DNA from: Clostridia bacterium
GTDB taxonomy: Bacteria; Bacillota; Clostridia; Lachnospirales; Lachnospiraceae
Length of the DNA stretch: 64,000 nucleotides
NCBI GenBank assembly: GCA_910575245.1
Contig: CAJTEN010000022.1
Coordinates: 1-64,000, forward strand
Direction of reading: 5' to 3'
The translations under genes and the position numbers were made by a program. Below are positions 34,588 through 44,470 of the stretch, piece after piece. The stretch's first letter is position 1. Every line of letters starts with the position of its first letter. The notes under the pieces are model-generated. The model saw only the letters and a program-made list of their open reading frames with translations. It was not told the DNA's origin and did no database searches.

Positions 34588-36150
34588 ATGGAGAAGGGGT
34601 CACGGAAACAGATAAGGAAAGCAGCTGTCATATTGTTCTGGCTGACGGTCTGGCAGGCGGCGGCCGCATGGACGGATAATCAGATTCTCCTGGCAGGGCC
34701 GCTGCAGGTTTTGGACTCATTTATAGAAAACATAATGCACCCTGATTTCTTTCCGGTCATTTTAAGTTCTTTGACAAGAATCGGGGCGGGGTTTTTTCTG
34801 GCCTTTTTTGCCGGGGCGGTGTTGGGAGCGGTCAGCTGCCGCCTCTCTCTTGTGGAAGAACTTCTTTCTCCCGTGATATCGGTGCTGAAATCTATTCCCG
34901 TGGCGTCATTTGTGGTACTTTTGCTGATTTGGTTTGGTTCCGGAAGGCTTTCCTTTTTCATCAGCTTCCTGATCGTGTTTCCGAATGTATATGTGAATAC
35001 GGTTGCCGGGGTGAGAAGTACAGATGTGAAATTACTGGAGATGGCCCGGGTGTTTGAAATGGGCAGTGGAAGAAAATTTTTCTATCTCTACAGACCGGCC
35101 TTGATGCCGTATCTGGATAGCTGCCTGAAAATATCCCTGGGAATGAGCTGGAAGAGCGGAGTGGCGGCAGAAATCATCGGCCTGCCGCAATCGTCTCTGG
35201 GCGAACGGCTATACATGTCCAAGATTTATCTGGATACGGCAGGATTATTTGCATGGACGATAACGATCGTGCTGGTCAGCTTTCTTTTTGAAAAGGTTGT
35301 CCTTTGGTGTTTCCGGAAGTTTGCGGAGTGGCGGCCGTATCCGGTTTCCGGGCCGGGAGAGTGCTTTCGCGCAGGTTTGCGCCCTGTACGAAGAAAGAGA
35401 CATGGACGCATATGCCCGGGAAGACATGGGGGTGCGAGCCCGAAGAGGGGTTTCGGAAATGTTTCTGTCGGAGATACTCTGGGGAACAAGGATGAAATCG
35501 GTGGAAAGTCCCGGCACAATTCAGGCACAGAGACGGGAAGAGGATCGGAACCGGAAATCCGGATGCTCCATATTGAGAAAATCTATGACGGAAAGCCTGT
35601 GCTGTCGGATTTCAATCTGACCATGGAAACAGGAGGACGATATCTTCTGATGGCGCCTTCCGGCGCAGGCAAGACGACCCTGCTTAGGATACTGACCGGC
35701 TTGGAGCAGGCGGACCGGGGCGGGATTCAGGGGATGGCAGGGCATATCGGCATGGTGTTTCAGGAAGATAGGCTGTGTGAGGAGTATGATGCGGTGTGCA
35801 ATATTATGCTGGGTATGTGCAGGCAGGGACTGGAAGAAAGCGGTCTGACAGGCGGAAGTATGATAGAGTATATCAGGACGCAGGCGGCAGGTATTCTGCC
35901 GGATGACTGTCTGATGAAACCGGTCAGTGACCTGAGCGGCGGGATGCGCAGACGTGTGGCGCTGCTGCGTGCGGTACTGTCGGGAGCGGATGTATTGATT
36001 CTGGACGAACCGTTTACAGGACTGGATGAGGGGAATCGCATTCGCTGTGCGGAATATCTTAAAGAACAGCTTCAGGGAAGGACACTGCTTGTCACGACGC
36101 ACAGAGAGGAAGATGCTGCTTTGCTGCAGGGAAAGAAAATATATTTTTAG
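34588..36150 (+). CDS. fused ABC permease-ATPase (NitT/TauT-type)
   Basis: A 520-residue polypeptide joining both core transporter subunits. Residues about 1-255 form the SsuC/ThiX-like permease: about six membrane segments and the coupling loop LEMARVFEMGSGRKFFYLYRPALMPYL with the EAA-type motif. Residues about 255-330 are a hydrophilic, Arg/Gly-rich linker unlike either family. Residues about 330-520 form the ATPase: APSGAGKTT (Walker A), MVFQEDRL (Q-loop), LSGGMRRRVAL (signature), VLILDEPFTGLD (Walker B) and TTHREED (switch His). ATG 34588 follows AGGAG by about 6 bp. These subunits are normally separate genes. A read-through or frameshift origin of the linker is possible, though the single frame is continuous. 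Confidence 0.85.
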   Translation: MEKGSRKQIRKAAVILFWLTVWQAAAAWTDNQILLAGPLQVLDSFIENIMHPDFFPVILSSLTRIGAGFFLAFFAGAVLGAVSCRLSLVEELLSPVISVLKSIPVASFVVLLLIWFGSGRLSFFISFLIVFPNVYVNTVAGVRSTDVKLLEMARVFEMGSGRKFFYLYRPALMPYLDSCLKISLGMSWKSGVAAEIIGLPQSSLGERLYMSKIYLDTAGLFAWTITIVLVSFLFEKVVLWCFRKFAEWRPYPVSGPGECFRAGLRPVRRKRHGRICPGRHGGASPKRGFGNVSVGDTLGNKDEIGGKSRHNSGTETGRGSEPEIRMLHIEKIYDGKPVLSDFNLTMETGGRYLLMAPSGAGKTTLLRILTGLEQADRGGIQGMAGHIGMVFQEDRLCEEYDAVCNIMLGMCRQGLEESGLTGGSMIEYIRTQAAGILPDDCLMKPVSDLSGGMRRRVALLRAVLSGADVLILDEPFTGLDEGNRIRCAEYLKEQLQGRTLLVTTHREEDAALLQGKKIYF

Positions 36151-36211
36151 CGGAAGCTGATTTCATGGCAGAATTGCGTTGGTTCATTCCATTTATTTCA
36201 TAATATACTGT

Positions 36212-36238
36212 TAAGTACTTTGTGTTATGAGTCGATAT
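36212..36238 (+). promoter_or_regulatory. sigma-28 (FliA/SigD)-type promoter of flagellin
   Basis: TAAGTACT at 36212-36219, exactly 11 bp, then GTCGATAT at 36231-36238, matching the TAAAGTTT-N11-GCCGATAA consensus of the motility sigma factor. It is 66 bp before the flagellin start codon. Confidence 0.7.
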
Positions 36239-36304
36239 ATAATTTAATAGGTATCTATCGGGGAATTCAAAATCACAGAGGGTGGAGGACAGGAGAGAAC
36301 GGTT

Positions 36305-37450
36305 ATGGTTGTAAAACATAATATCACGGCGATGAATTCGAATCGCATGTTTAACATGACAAATAAGAGTCAGGCAAAATCTACGGAGAAGTTATCTTCG
36401 GGATATAAGATTAACCGCGCGGCAGACGATGCGGCGGGATTGTCCATATCGGAGAAAATGCGACGCCAGATCAGAGGGCTTACACAGGCATCGGCCAATG
36501 CGGCGGACGGTATCTCCTGTGTGCAGACGGCAGAGGGTGCTTTGAATGAAGTCCATGATATGCTGCAGCGTATGAATGAACTGGCGGTAAAAGGTGCAAA
36601 CGGGACAATGACTACGACAGACAGAAGTTATGTCCAGATGGAAGTCAGACAGCTGATGAGCGAGATTGACCGGATACAGTCTACGACAACCTTCAATGAA
36701 CAGAATCTGCTGGACGGTACTTTTCGGGGCATCGGTTTGCAGGTAGGAGCCGAATCCGGACAGCATATTGCGATTACAATAGGCAATATGTGTACGAACG
36801 ATCTGATTGCCAGCGCATTGTCGAAGGGGATCTGTTATCAGACGAATGACGGTACACCTTTATGTAACAATGAGGATAGAAAACCGACAGGAAACGAACG
36901 CCCGGACGGATATTATTACCAGGCACCGGGAGACGGGGTTAGTACGCATGCCAAGATCGGGTATGTTAATTTAAATACGATCGGGCAATGGAAGGAGGCC
37001 GGGCACAGCCACCTTTTATCTGCATATGATCTGACAGTTTTTCACAGTTTCTCCTATGAAGCGATCACAGACGAAAATGTGAAGAACAGACTTACGACAG
37101 ACTACACTTCTTTATGGGGAGCCACCGGAGGCACGGAAGAGGCCTTGTCTGACAAGGCACCGGACATCCGTTATTTTCAGGCTCTCAACGTCTTCGCCAA
37201 GAGCGCAATCGAGGACGTATCGAGAACACGTTCTGATCTTGGTGCCATCCAGAACCGCTTAGAGCACACGATTAGCAATCTGGACAATATTGTGGAGAAC
37301 ACCACGTCGGCGGAGTCGGCTATCCGGGATACAGATATTGCCACGGAGATGGTGAAGTACGCAAACAACAACATACTCGCCCAGGCAGGGCAGTCCATGC
37401 TCAGCCAGGCGAATCAGGGGAACCAGAGTGCATTGGCGCTGCTGCAGTAG
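36305..37450 (+). CDS. flagellin
   Basis: A 381-residue filament subunit. The N-terminal D0/D1 region (VVKHNITAMNSNRMFN, then EKLSSGYKINRAADDAAGLS) and the C-terminal D1/D0 region (RSDLGAIQNRLEHTISNLDN to NILAQAGQSMLSQANQGN) are both intact. The central region (about residues 160-290) is variable and contains several Cys, unusual for a filament protein. There is no signal peptide, as expected for type III export. AGGAG precedes the ATG. It stands alone, with no other flagellar structural gene next to it, and is terminated within about 120 bp. Control by the motility sigma factor is indicated by the promoter upstream. Confidence 0.95.
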   Translation: MVVKHNITAMNSNRMFNMTNKSQAKSTEKLSSGYKINRAADDAAGLSISEKMRRQIRGLTQASANAADGISCVQTAEGALNEVHDMLQRMNELAVKGANGTMTTTDRSYVQMEVRQLMSEIDRIQSTTTFNEQNLLDGTFRGIGLQVGAESGQHIAITIGNMCTNDLIASALSKGICYQTNDGTPLCNNEDRKPTGNERPDGYYYQAPGDGVSTHAKIGYVNLNTIGQWKEAGHSHLLSAYDLTVFHSFSYEAITDENVKNRLTTDYTSLWGATGGTEEALSDKAPDIRYFQALNVFAKSAIEDVSRTRSDLGAIQNRLEHTISNLDNIVENTTSAESAIRDTDIATEMVKYANNNILAQAGQSMLSQANQGNQSALALLQ

Positions 37451-37518
37451 AGAAGCGCCGGACAAGATAAGAGAGCAGTCTATGCATGAAGCAGTAAGCA
37501 GTCTGCAGCGAACGGCAT

Positions 37519-37566
37519 AAGGTGCAAAGTCTTTAGAGATATCAAGGGCTTTACACCTTTTCCTTA
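37519..37566 (+). terminator. flagellin terminator
   Basis: Inverted repeat AAGGTGCAAAG/CTTTACACCTT with a 19-nt loop, followed by TTCCTTATT. Confidence 0.55.
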
Positions 37567-37621
37567 TTATGCCAGAAGGGAATATGCCTCTCGCCGCAGG
37601 CGGCTTGGAATGGGCAGATCC

Positions 37622-37654
37622 CGTAACAGGGAAGCCGAAAGGCTGAACTGTTAC
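37622..37654. repeat. dispersed hairpin repeat
   Basis: A stem-loop bounded by GTAACA/TGTTAC with inner AGCC-GAAA-GGCT. A 26-of-28 match in reverse orientation occurs at about 31968-31995, so this is a repeated intergenic unit. Confidence 0.6.
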
Positions 37655-37704
37655 CAAAAACCGTAAAACTAGAGAAAAACCATCTGGTATTTTCCAAAGG
37701 TTTG

Positions 37705-37713
37705 TGCTATAAT
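37705..37713 (+). promoter_or_regulatory. extended -10 promoter of tig
   Basis: TGC followed by consensus TATAAT (37708-37713), 76 bp before the tig start codon. Confidence 0.6.
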
Positions 37714-37788
37714 CCTTAAATGACTGTGACTAGGGGCAGACAAGGGCTTCCTCATGTCGCAGAGGCATTTGAAGGAGGAACCCATACA

Positions 37789-39075
37789 ATGAGCTTACAG
37801 GTAGAAAAATTAGAAAAGAACATGGCGAAGCTTACGGTAGAGGTAAGCGCAGAGGATTTGGAGAAGGCGATTGAGAAGGCTTACCAGAAACAGAAGAAGA
37901 AGATCAGCATTCCGGGCTTTAGAAAAGGTAAAGTACCGCGTCAGATAGTTGAGAAGATGTACGGTAGGGAAGTATTTTATGAGGATGCTGCCAATGACCT
38001 GATTCCGGATGCTTATGATAAGGCATTGGAAGAGTGCGAGGAGGACATTGTATCTTCTCCGAGGATTGAGGTAACACAGATTGAGGCGGGCAAGCCCTTC
38101 GTATTTACGGCCACTGTTGCTTTGAAGCCGGAAGTTAAGCTGGGCGAGTATAAGGGTGTTAAGATTGAGAAGATCGACAGAGAAGTCACAGAAGAAGATG
38201 TGATGGCTGAGATTAACAGAGAACGTGAGAACAACGCAAGAAACATTTCGGTAGAAGACCGGCCTGTGAAGGACGGCGATATGACCGTGATCGATTTCGA
38301 AGGATTTGTGGATGATGTGGCTTTCGAAGGTGGCAAGGGTGAGAACTATCCGCTGACAATCGGTTCAGGCGCTTTTATCCCCGGATTTGAAGAACAGCTT
38401 GTAGGTGCTGAGATCGGTAAGGAAGTGGAGGTTAAGGTAACTTTCCCGGAAGACTATCAGGCAGAGAACCTGCAGGGGAAGGAAGCTGTGTTCAAATGTA
38501 CGGTGAAGGAGATCAAGGAGAAGGAACTTCCTGAACTGGACGATGAGTTTGCAAGTGAAATATCTGAGTTCGATACACTGGAAGAGTATAAAGAAGATGT
38601 GAAGAAGAATCTGGCAGAGAAGAAAGAGAAGGACGCTAAGACTGCCAGAGAGAATGAGGCGGTGGATGTGGCAGTGAAAGCCAGCGAGATGGAGATTCCG
38701 GATGCGATGCTTGAGACACAGCAGAGACAGATGGTGGACGAGTTCGCGCAGAGGATCACGATGCAGGGTCTTTCTATGGAGCAGTATATGCAGTTCACAG
38801 GGGCTAACTACCAGCAGCTGATTGATCAGGTAAAGCCGCAGGCCGAAGAGCGGATCAAATCCAGACTGGTGCTGGAGGCAATTGCCAAGGCTGAGAATAT
38901 TGTAGCCAGTGAAGAAGACTTTGAGGAAGAAATGAAGACTATGGCTGACGTATACCAGATGGAAATCGACAAAGTGAAAGAACTCATGGGAGAGAAAGAG
39001 AAGAAGAACATCATGCTGGATCTCGCTGTAAGGAAAGCGGCTGAGTTTGTGGCTGAGAATGCAGTAGAAGAATAG
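37789..39075 (+). CDS. tig: trigger factor (ribosome-associated chaperone and PPIase)
   Basis: A 428-residue trigger factor that binds the ribosome exit tunnel and shields nascent chains. The N-terminal ribosome-binding domain carries the signature ISIPGFRKGKVPRQIVEKMYG (about residues 33-53, G-F-R-x-G-K-x-P). The FKBP-type PPIase domain follows (about 155-240; DGDMTVIDFEGF, IGSGAFIPGFEEQLVG). The C-terminal half is the helical chaperone domain. ATG 37789 has AGGAGG 9 bp upstream; in-frame codons further upstream lack a site. It is followed by clpP, clpX and lon in the conserved Firmicutes order. Confidence 0.97.
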   Translation: MSLQVEKLEKNMAKLTVEVSAEDLEKAIEKAYQKQKKKISIPGFRKGKVPRQIVEKMYGREVFYEDAANDLIPDAYDKALEECEEDIVSSPRIEVTQIEAGKPFVFTATVALKPEVKLGEYKGVKIEKIDREVTEEDVMAEINRERENNARNISVEDRPVKDGDMTVIDFEGFVDDVAFEGGKGENYPLTIGSGAFIPGFEEQLVGAEIGKEVEVKVTFPEDYQAENLQGKEAVFKCTVKEIKEKELPELDDEFASEISEFDTLEEYKEDVKKNLAEKKEKDAKTARENEAVDVAVKASEMEIPDAMLETQQRQMVDEFAQRITMQGLSMEQYMQFTGANYQQLIDQVKPQAEERIKSRLVLEAIAKAENIVASEEDFEEEMKTMADVYQMEIDKVKELMGEKEKKNIMLDLAVRKAAEFVAENAVEE

Positions 39076-39197
39076 AAGTAACAGCCCAGCCCAGAACTAT
39101 GTATTTTTTGCAGAATTTTTTTGTAAGAGTTATACTGGTAGAAGAATTCAGTAATAATGTTTAAAGTGGATACTTGGAACAAGACGGAGGAATTAAC

Positions 39198-39791
39198 ATG
39201 GCTTTGATACCTTATGTCATTGAACAGACTTCCAGAGGGGAGCGTTCCTATGACATCTATTCAAGATTATTGAAGGAGCGGATCATTTTCCTGGGAGAAG
39301 AAGTGAATGATGCGTCCGCGAGTGTGATTGTGGCACAGCTGCTTTTCCTGGAATCTGAGGATCCGGAGAAAGACATTCATCTGTATATCAACAGCCCGGG
39401 CGGCGTGATAACGGCAGGTATGGCGATTTATGATACCATGAATTTTATTAAGTGCGATGTGAGCACCGTGTGTATCGGAATGGCGGCCAGCATGGGAGCT
39501 TTCCTTCTGGCAGGCGGCACGAAGGGAAAGAGAATGGCTCTGCCCAATGCAGAGATTATGATCCATCAGCCGGCAGGCGGAGCACAGGGACAGGCGACGG
39601 AGATTGAGATCACGGCGAAGCATATCCTTGCTACGAAAGAGAAGATGGCAAGGATCATGGCGGAGAATACAGGCCAGGATTTCGAAGTGATCATGGCGGA
39701 TACGGAGCGTGATAACTGGAAGACTGCTGAGGAAGCGCTTTCTTATGGTCTGATCGACCGTATCATCACCAATCATGCCAGTGCTGTTTAG
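39198..39791 (+). CDS. clpP: ATP-dependent Clp protease proteolytic subunit
   Basis: A 197-residue serine peptidase forming the barrel of the Clp protease. The catalytic residues are in place: Ser in [14 protein letters not shown] (about 97), His in [14 protein letters not shown] (about 122) and Asp in MADTERDNW (about 171). Its partner ATPase clpX starts 57 bp downstream. ATG 39198 has CGGAGG upstream. The cylinder degrades unfolded and regulatory proteins delivered by ClpX or other Clp ATPases. Confidence 0.97.
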   Translation: MALIPYVIEQTSRGERSYDIYSRLLKERIIFLGEEVNDASASVIVAQLLFLESEDPEKDIHLYINSPGGVITAGMAIYDTMNFIKCDVSTVCIGMAASMGAFLLAGGTKGKRMALPNAEIMIHQPAGGAQGQATEIEITAKHILATKEKMARIMAENTGQDFEVIMADTERDNWKTAEEALSYGLIDRIITNHASAV

Positions 39792-39848
39792 CGTAGCTTC
39801 CACGTTTTGTGGTACAGGAAATGAAGAAGAAAGGCATGGAACATTAGA

Positions 39849-41105
39849 ATGGCAGGAAAGAATTCCGATGATAAGGTGAGATGTTCTTTTTGCAATAAGA
39901 CACAGGGACAGGTCCGCAAGTTGATCGCAGGACCTGCCGGTGTTTATATTTGTGATGAATGTGTGGACATCTGTGCGGATATCATTGAAGAAGAATATGA
40001 GGAAGAGCCGGAAGCAGAAGAGATGGAGATTAATCTCTTAAAGCCGGTGGAGATTAAAAGGTTTCTGGATGATTATGTGATTGGCCAGGAGGACGCCAAG
40101 AAGGTGCTGGCGGTTTCCGTCTATAATCACTATAAAAGGGTGTTGGCACCACAGGATGATGACGGTGTGGAACTGCAGAAGAGCAATATTATCATGGTAG
40201 GGCCTACCGGTTCCGGTAAAACATATCTTGCCCAGACATTGGCTAAGATTATCAATGTACCGTTTGCGATTGCGGATGCGACTACCCTGACTGAGGCAGG
40301 GTATGTGGGAGAAGATGTAGAGAATATTCTCCTGAAGCTGATTCAGGCGGCTGATTATGATATTGACAGAGCACAGTATGGCATTATCTATATAGATGAA
40401 ATCGATAAGATTACGAAGAAAAGCGAGAATGTGTCCATCACCAGAGATGTTTCCGGGGAAGGTGTTCAGCAGGCACTTCTTAAAATTATTGAGGGAACGG
40501 TGGCCAGTGTTCCTCCGCAGGGCGGCAGGAAGCATCCCCATCAGGAACTGATTCAGATTGATACCTCCAATATCCTGTTCATCTGCGGCGGCGCATTTGA
40601 TGGACTTGAGAAGATTGTAGAGGAGAGGCTGGATCGCAATTCTATCGGATTCAATGCACAGATCATGGAGAAGAGCAGTAAGGATATCGGTGCAGTACTT
40701 AAAGAGGTATCATCACAGGATCTGATGAAATTTGGTTTGATTCCGGAATTTATCGGGCGTGTGCCGATTACTGTGACGCTTGAGGGACTGGATCAGGAAG
40801 CTTTGGTCCGCATTCTGAAAGAGCCTAAGAACGCTTTGATCAAGCAGTACAAGAAACTGTTTGAATTCGACGAAGTGAAATTGGGAGTCGAGGAAGAGGC
40901 GGTAGATGAAATTGCGCGGCTTGCTTATGAACGTAAAACCGGTGCAAGAGGGCTTAGATCCATTATGGAGGATGTGCTGATGGATGTCATGTATGAGATT
41001 CCATCGGATGATGGCATAGCGGAGTGCATTTTGACAAAGGATGTTGTGGAAGGCAAGGGAAAGCCTCGCATTATATACCGCAACAGACTTATGCGGGCTG
41101 AGTAG
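39849..41105 (+). CDS. clpX: ATP-dependent Clp protease ATP-binding subunit ClpX
   Basis: A 418-residue AAA+ unfoldase. The N-terminal C4 zinc-binding domain is visible ([10 protein letters not shown] then CDECVDIC). Next come Walker [15 protein letters not shown] (about 118), Walker [12 protein letters not shown] (about 182), the pore-loop region [10 protein letters not shown], and the ClpP-binding IGF loop (SIGFNAQ, about 266). It recognises tagged substrates, unfolds them and feeds them into ClpP. Length and domain order are standard. A terminator follows the stop. Confidence 0.97.
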   Translation: MAGKNSDDKVRCSFCNKTQGQVRKLIAGPAGVYICDECVDICADIIEEEYEEEPEAEEMEINLLKPVEIKRFLDDYVIGQEDAKKVLAVSVYNHYKRVLAPQDDDGVELQKSNIIMVGPTGSGKTYLAQTLAKIINVPFAIADATTLTEAGYVGEDVENILLKLIQAADYDIDRAQYGIIYIDEIDKITKKSENVSITRDVSGEGVQQALLKIIEGTVASVPPQGGRKHPHQELIQIDTSNILFICGGAFDGLEKIVEERLDRNSIGFNAQIMEKSSKDIGAVLKEVSSQDLMKFGLIPEFIGRVPITVTLEGLDQEALVRILKEPKNALIKQYKKLFEFDEVKLGVEEEAVDEIARLAYERKTGARGLRSIMEDVLMDVMYEIPSDDGIAECILTKDVVEGKGKPRIIYRNRLMRAE

Positions 41106-41128
41106 TAACAGAAAACTGTGAAAAAAGA

Positions 41129-41156
41129 AAACGTCGCCGGAATACAGGCGGCGTTT
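41129..41156 (+). terminator. terminator after clpX
   Basis: Inverted repeat AAACGTCGCC/GGCGGCGTTT with an 8-nt loop. The tail TGTTGCT is only moderately T-rich. Confidence 0.55.
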
Positions 41157-41184
41157 GTTGCTATATAATTATGGAAAGAACGAC

Positions 41185-41230
41185 TATAAATCAGCTCTGC
41201 GCACTTGCTGCACTGAGCGTACTGTTTACA
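41185..41230. repeat. short dispersed repeat upstream of lon
   Basis: The segment beginning CAGCTCTGCGCACT here is repeated with few changes at about 58035-58063, upstream of gltB. Function unknown. Confidence 0.45.
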
Positions 41231-41310
41231 GATTATTACGATTTCATTTAGAATGCGTTGTGAAACGGTTTGGGTTCACTATTTGCTGAAATAAAGAAAC
41301 GGAGATAGTT

Positions 41311-43773
41311 ATGAACAGAGAGACAGAAAATAAAAATAATGGAGAATGTGAAAAAATAGATACCGGCGCGATGGCCTGTGTGGTGGGTATAGAGAGAATG
41401 GAGCGGGAAATTCTTCCTACGGTAACGCTTCGGGGATTGACGATTCTGCCGGGAATGGTGATTCATTTTGACCTGAGTAGAGAGAAATCGGCGGAAGCGG
41501 TGGAGCAGGCGATGCTTGCGGACCAGAGGCTGCTTGTTGTAACGCAGAGGGACGGAGAGGCGGAAGACCCGGCCTTCGGAGAGGTCTATGAAGTGGGGAC
41601 CATTACAGTCATCAAACAGGTGACGAAGCTGCCGGGACATGTTCTGCGGGTATTGGTGGAAGGTAAGAGCCGCGGCAGATTGTATCGGTTTATACAGGAA
41701 AAATCCTATATTCTGACAGAGGTGTCGGAGGAAAAGGATGATATGACACAAATACCGGAAGCAGAGCAGGAAGCGATGACCAGGACGGTCAGGGAGACTT
41801 TTGCGGCGTATTACACTTGTTTTCCTAAAATAGGCAAGGCTGTGGCAGATCAGATTGAGGAGCAGATGCCGCTTGGCGAGCTGCTAGACCGTATTACAAT
41901 CAATATGCCCCTGTCACTGGCAGATAAACAGAAAATTCTGGAAGCTTTGTCTGTGAAGGAACGGTTTGAGACATTGACGGATATTATGGTACAGGAAGTG
42001 GAGATCATCCGGATCAAAAATGAGCTGGCCAAGAATATCAGGGGACGCATCGACAAGAATCAGAGAGACTATATTCTGCGGGAGCAGATGCACTATATTA
42101 AAGAGGAATTAGGGGAGAATAATACGGACTCCGATGTGGAACAGTTCGAAAAGGCACTGGAGAAACTGGAGGCTGGGAATGAGGTTAAAGATAAGATACG
42201 CAAGGAGATCGCCAGGTATAAGAATGTTGCAGGAAGCAATTCGGAGAGCGCTGTGGAGCGGGCTTATATCGAGACGCTTTTGGAACTTCCCTGGGATAAG
42301 GCTTCCAGAGATAATAATGACCTGGCCCGTGCAGAGCAAATATTGAATGCAGATCATTTCGGTCTGGATAAGGTGAAGGAACGTATTTTGGAATATCTGG
42401 CTGTGCGGGCGCTGACCGGCAAGGGGAGAAGCCCGATTATCTGTCTGGTGGGACCGCCGGGAACCGGCAAAACCTCCATTGCGCGCAGTGTGGCCGAGGC
42501 TTTGGACAAGAAATATGTCCGGATTTGTCTGGGAGGTATCCGGGACGAGGCTGAGATCAGAGGCCATCGTAAGACTTATGTGGGCGCTATGCCTGGCAGG
42601 ATCACTAATGCGGTCAGACAAGCGGGAGTAAAGAACCCGCTGCTGCTTCTGGATGAGATCGATAAAGTGAGTAATGACTATAAGGGAGATCCCAGTGCGG
42701 CTCTGCTGGAGGTGCTGGACGGTGAGCAGAACGAGGCTTTCAGGGATCATTACGTGGAGATTCCAATTGACCTGTCCGAAGTGCTGTTTATCGCTACGGC
42801 CAACAGCACGGATGCGATACCCAGACCGTTGTTAGACCGTATGGAACTGATTGAGATCAACAGCTATACGGCAAATGAGAAATTCCATATCGCCAGAGAA
42901 CATTTGGTGAAGAAGGAGATGGACAAGAACGGTATCCGCCCGGAGGAGATCGAATTCACCGACGAGGCGCTGCGGGATATGGTCAGTCTGTATACGAGAG
43001 AGGCAGGCGTGCGCGGACTGGAGAGGCAGATAGGCGCCGTATGCCGTAAGGAGGCGAAAAATATTCTTGCAGGGCGGCAGAAATCTTCGGAGAAAAAGAA
43101 TGAGGGTATAGATGCAGAGGGAGAGAAGAGGCAGGACGGGCTGTTGACCGAGCAGGTTAGAATCACCTCAGAGAATCTGGAATACTATCTGGGTAAACCC
43201 AAATACAGCCGGGACAAAATTGCAGATCAGGATGAGGTAGGAATCGTGAGAGGACTGGCATGGACCAGTGTCGGAGGAGATACTCTGCAGATAGAGGTCA
43301 ATATCATGCCTGGTGAAGGCGAGATTGACTTAACGGGTCAGATGGGGGATGTGATGAAGGAGTCTGCCCGGATTGCAATGAGTTATGTAAGATCAGTCAG
43401 CGAACAGTATGAAGTTTCGGAGGAACTGTTCCGGACCAGGGACTTCCATCTTCACATTCCGGAAGGAGCTGTCCCGAAAGACGGCCCATCTGCCGGAATC
43501 ACGATGGCCACTGCGCTTCTCTCAGCAGTGACAGGGAAGCCGGTGAGGGCAGATATAGCAATGACCGGTGAAGTCACTTTGCGGGGAAGAGTACTGCCTA
43601 TCGGCGGATTGAAGGAAAAGATACTGGCTGCCAAGACAGCAGGCGTACATGTGGTTCTTGTGCCGAAGGAAAACAGCAAGGATATTGCGGAATTGGACCA
43701 GGAGATCACGGACGGGCTGGAAATACATACAGTGGAAAGAATGGATGAGGTTGTGGCGTATGCGTTTGCATAG
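41311..43773 (+). CDS. lon: ATP-dependent protease Lon
   Basis: An 820-residue LonA protease. The N-terminal substrate domain starts after a hydrophilic extension of about 30 residues (LPTVTLRGLTILPGMVIHFDL). The AAA+ module has GPPGTGKTS (Walker A, about 386) and LLLLDEIDKV (Walker B). The C-terminal protease domain carries the catalytic Ser in PKDGPSAGITMATAL (about 729) and the Lys of the Ser-Lys dyad in LKEKILAA. It removes misfolded proteins and short-lived regulators. It is separated from clpX by a terminator and 200 bp, so it probably has its own promoter. A short insertion rich in Lys/Glu (about 590-610) precedes the protease domain. Confidence 0.97.
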   Translation: MNRETENKNNGECEKIDTGAMACVVGIERMEREILPTVTLRGLTILPGMVIHFDLSREKSAEAVEQAMLADQRLLVVTQRDGEAEDPAFGEVYEVGTITVIKQVTKLPGHVLRVLVEGKSRGRLYRFIQEKSYILTEVSEEKDDMTQIPEAEQEAMTRTVRETFAAYYTCFPKIGKAVADQIEEQMPLGELLDRITINMPLSLADKQKILEALSVKERFETLTDIMVQEVEIIRIKNELAKNIRGRIDKNQRDYILREQMHYIKEELGENNTDSDVEQFEKALEKLEAGNEVKDKIRKEIARYKNVAGSNSESAVERAYIETLLELPWDKASRDNNDLARAEQILNADHFGLDKVKERILEYLAVRALTGKGRSPIICLVGPPGTGKTSIARSVAEALDKKYVRICLGGIRDEAEIRGHRKTYVGAMPGRITNAVRQAGVKNPLLLLDEIDKVSNDYKGDPSAALLEVLDGEQNEAFRDHYVEIPIDLSEVLFIATANSTDAIPRPLLDRMELIEINSYTANEKFHIAREHLVKKEMDKNGIRPEEIEFTDEALRDMVSLYTREAGVRGLERQIGAVCRKEAKNILAGRQKSSEKKNEGIDAEGEKRQDGLLTEQVRITSENLEYYLGKPKYSRDKIADQDEVGIVRGLAWTSVGGDTLQIEVNIMPGEGEIDLTGQMGDVMKESARIAMSYVRSVSEQYEVSEELFRTRDFHLHIPEGAVPKDGPSAGITMATALLSAVTGKPVRADIAMTGEVTLRGRVLPIGGLKEKILAAKTAGVHVVLVPKENSKDIAELDQEITDGLEIHTVERMDEVVAYAFA

Positions 43774-43873
43774 ACACATGCGGCGTATTGAGTGAACTGT
43801 CTGTGTATCATTGGCATAGCGGGAGTCTGCAGCCGGCAGAAAGGTAAAGAAACAGAACGTATGGAGGATAAAG

Positions 43874-44470
43874 ATGGTTATCAGAAATGTAAATTTGGAA
43901 ACAGTGTGCGGTATTACAAGTACTCTGCCGGAAAATACGCTGCCGGAGATTGCCTTTGCGGGGAAAAGCAATGTGGGGAAGTCTTCCCTGATTAACGGCC
44001 TTATGAATCGCAAATCGCTGGCACGTACCAGTTCCCAGCCGGGCAAGACACAGACGATCAACTATTATAATATCAATGGCCGGATGTATTTTGTCGATCT
44101 GCCGGGATACGGTTACGCTACTGCCAATGAGAGAGTGAAGGCGCAATGGGGCAAGCTGATTGAGGACTATCTGCATCAGTCAAAGCGGATACGGGCGGTA
44201 TTTTTGCTTATCGACATCAGGCACGCACCCTCAGAAAATGACAGGATCATGTATGAATGGATCCTTGACAGAGGATATAAGCCGATTATCATTGCGACGA
44301 AACTGGATAAGATCAAGAGGAGCCAGATAGGCAGACAGTTAAAATTGATATGTGACACACTTGCTGTGGAGGACGATACGATTATCATACCCTATTCGGC
44401 GTTGTCCAAGCAGGGAAGAGAGGAGATCTATGAACTGCTGGATAAGCTTACGGAGGAGGAAAATGGATGA
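43874..44470 (+). CDS. engB: ribosome-biogenesis GTPase EngB/YsxC
   Basis: A 198-residue single-domain GTPase needed for large ribosomal subunit assembly. The G motifs are in order: G1 GKSNVGKSSLI (about 32), G3 DLPGYGYA (about 77), G4 TKLDKIKRSQ (about 146) and G5 YSALSKQG (about 176). The position directly after lon is the conserved arrangement in Firmicutes. The stop codon overlaps the start of the next gene by 4 bp, so they are translationally coupled. Confidence 0.97.
   Translation: MVIRNVNLETVCGITSTLPENTLPEIAFAGKSNVGKSSLINGLMNRKSLARTSSQPGKTQTINYYNINGRMYFVDLPGYGYATANERVKAQWGKLIEDYLHQSKRIRAVFLLIDIRHAPSENDRIMYEWILDRGYKPIIIATKLDKIKRSQIGRQLKLICDTLAVEDDTIIIPYSALSKQGREEIYELLDKLTEEENG

Noticed and set aside
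35288-35620. 110-codon frame overlapping the linker of the fused ABC transporter
   Set aside because: Considered as evidence for a frameshifted permease end, but it does not resemble permease or ATPase sequence and the main frame is continuous.
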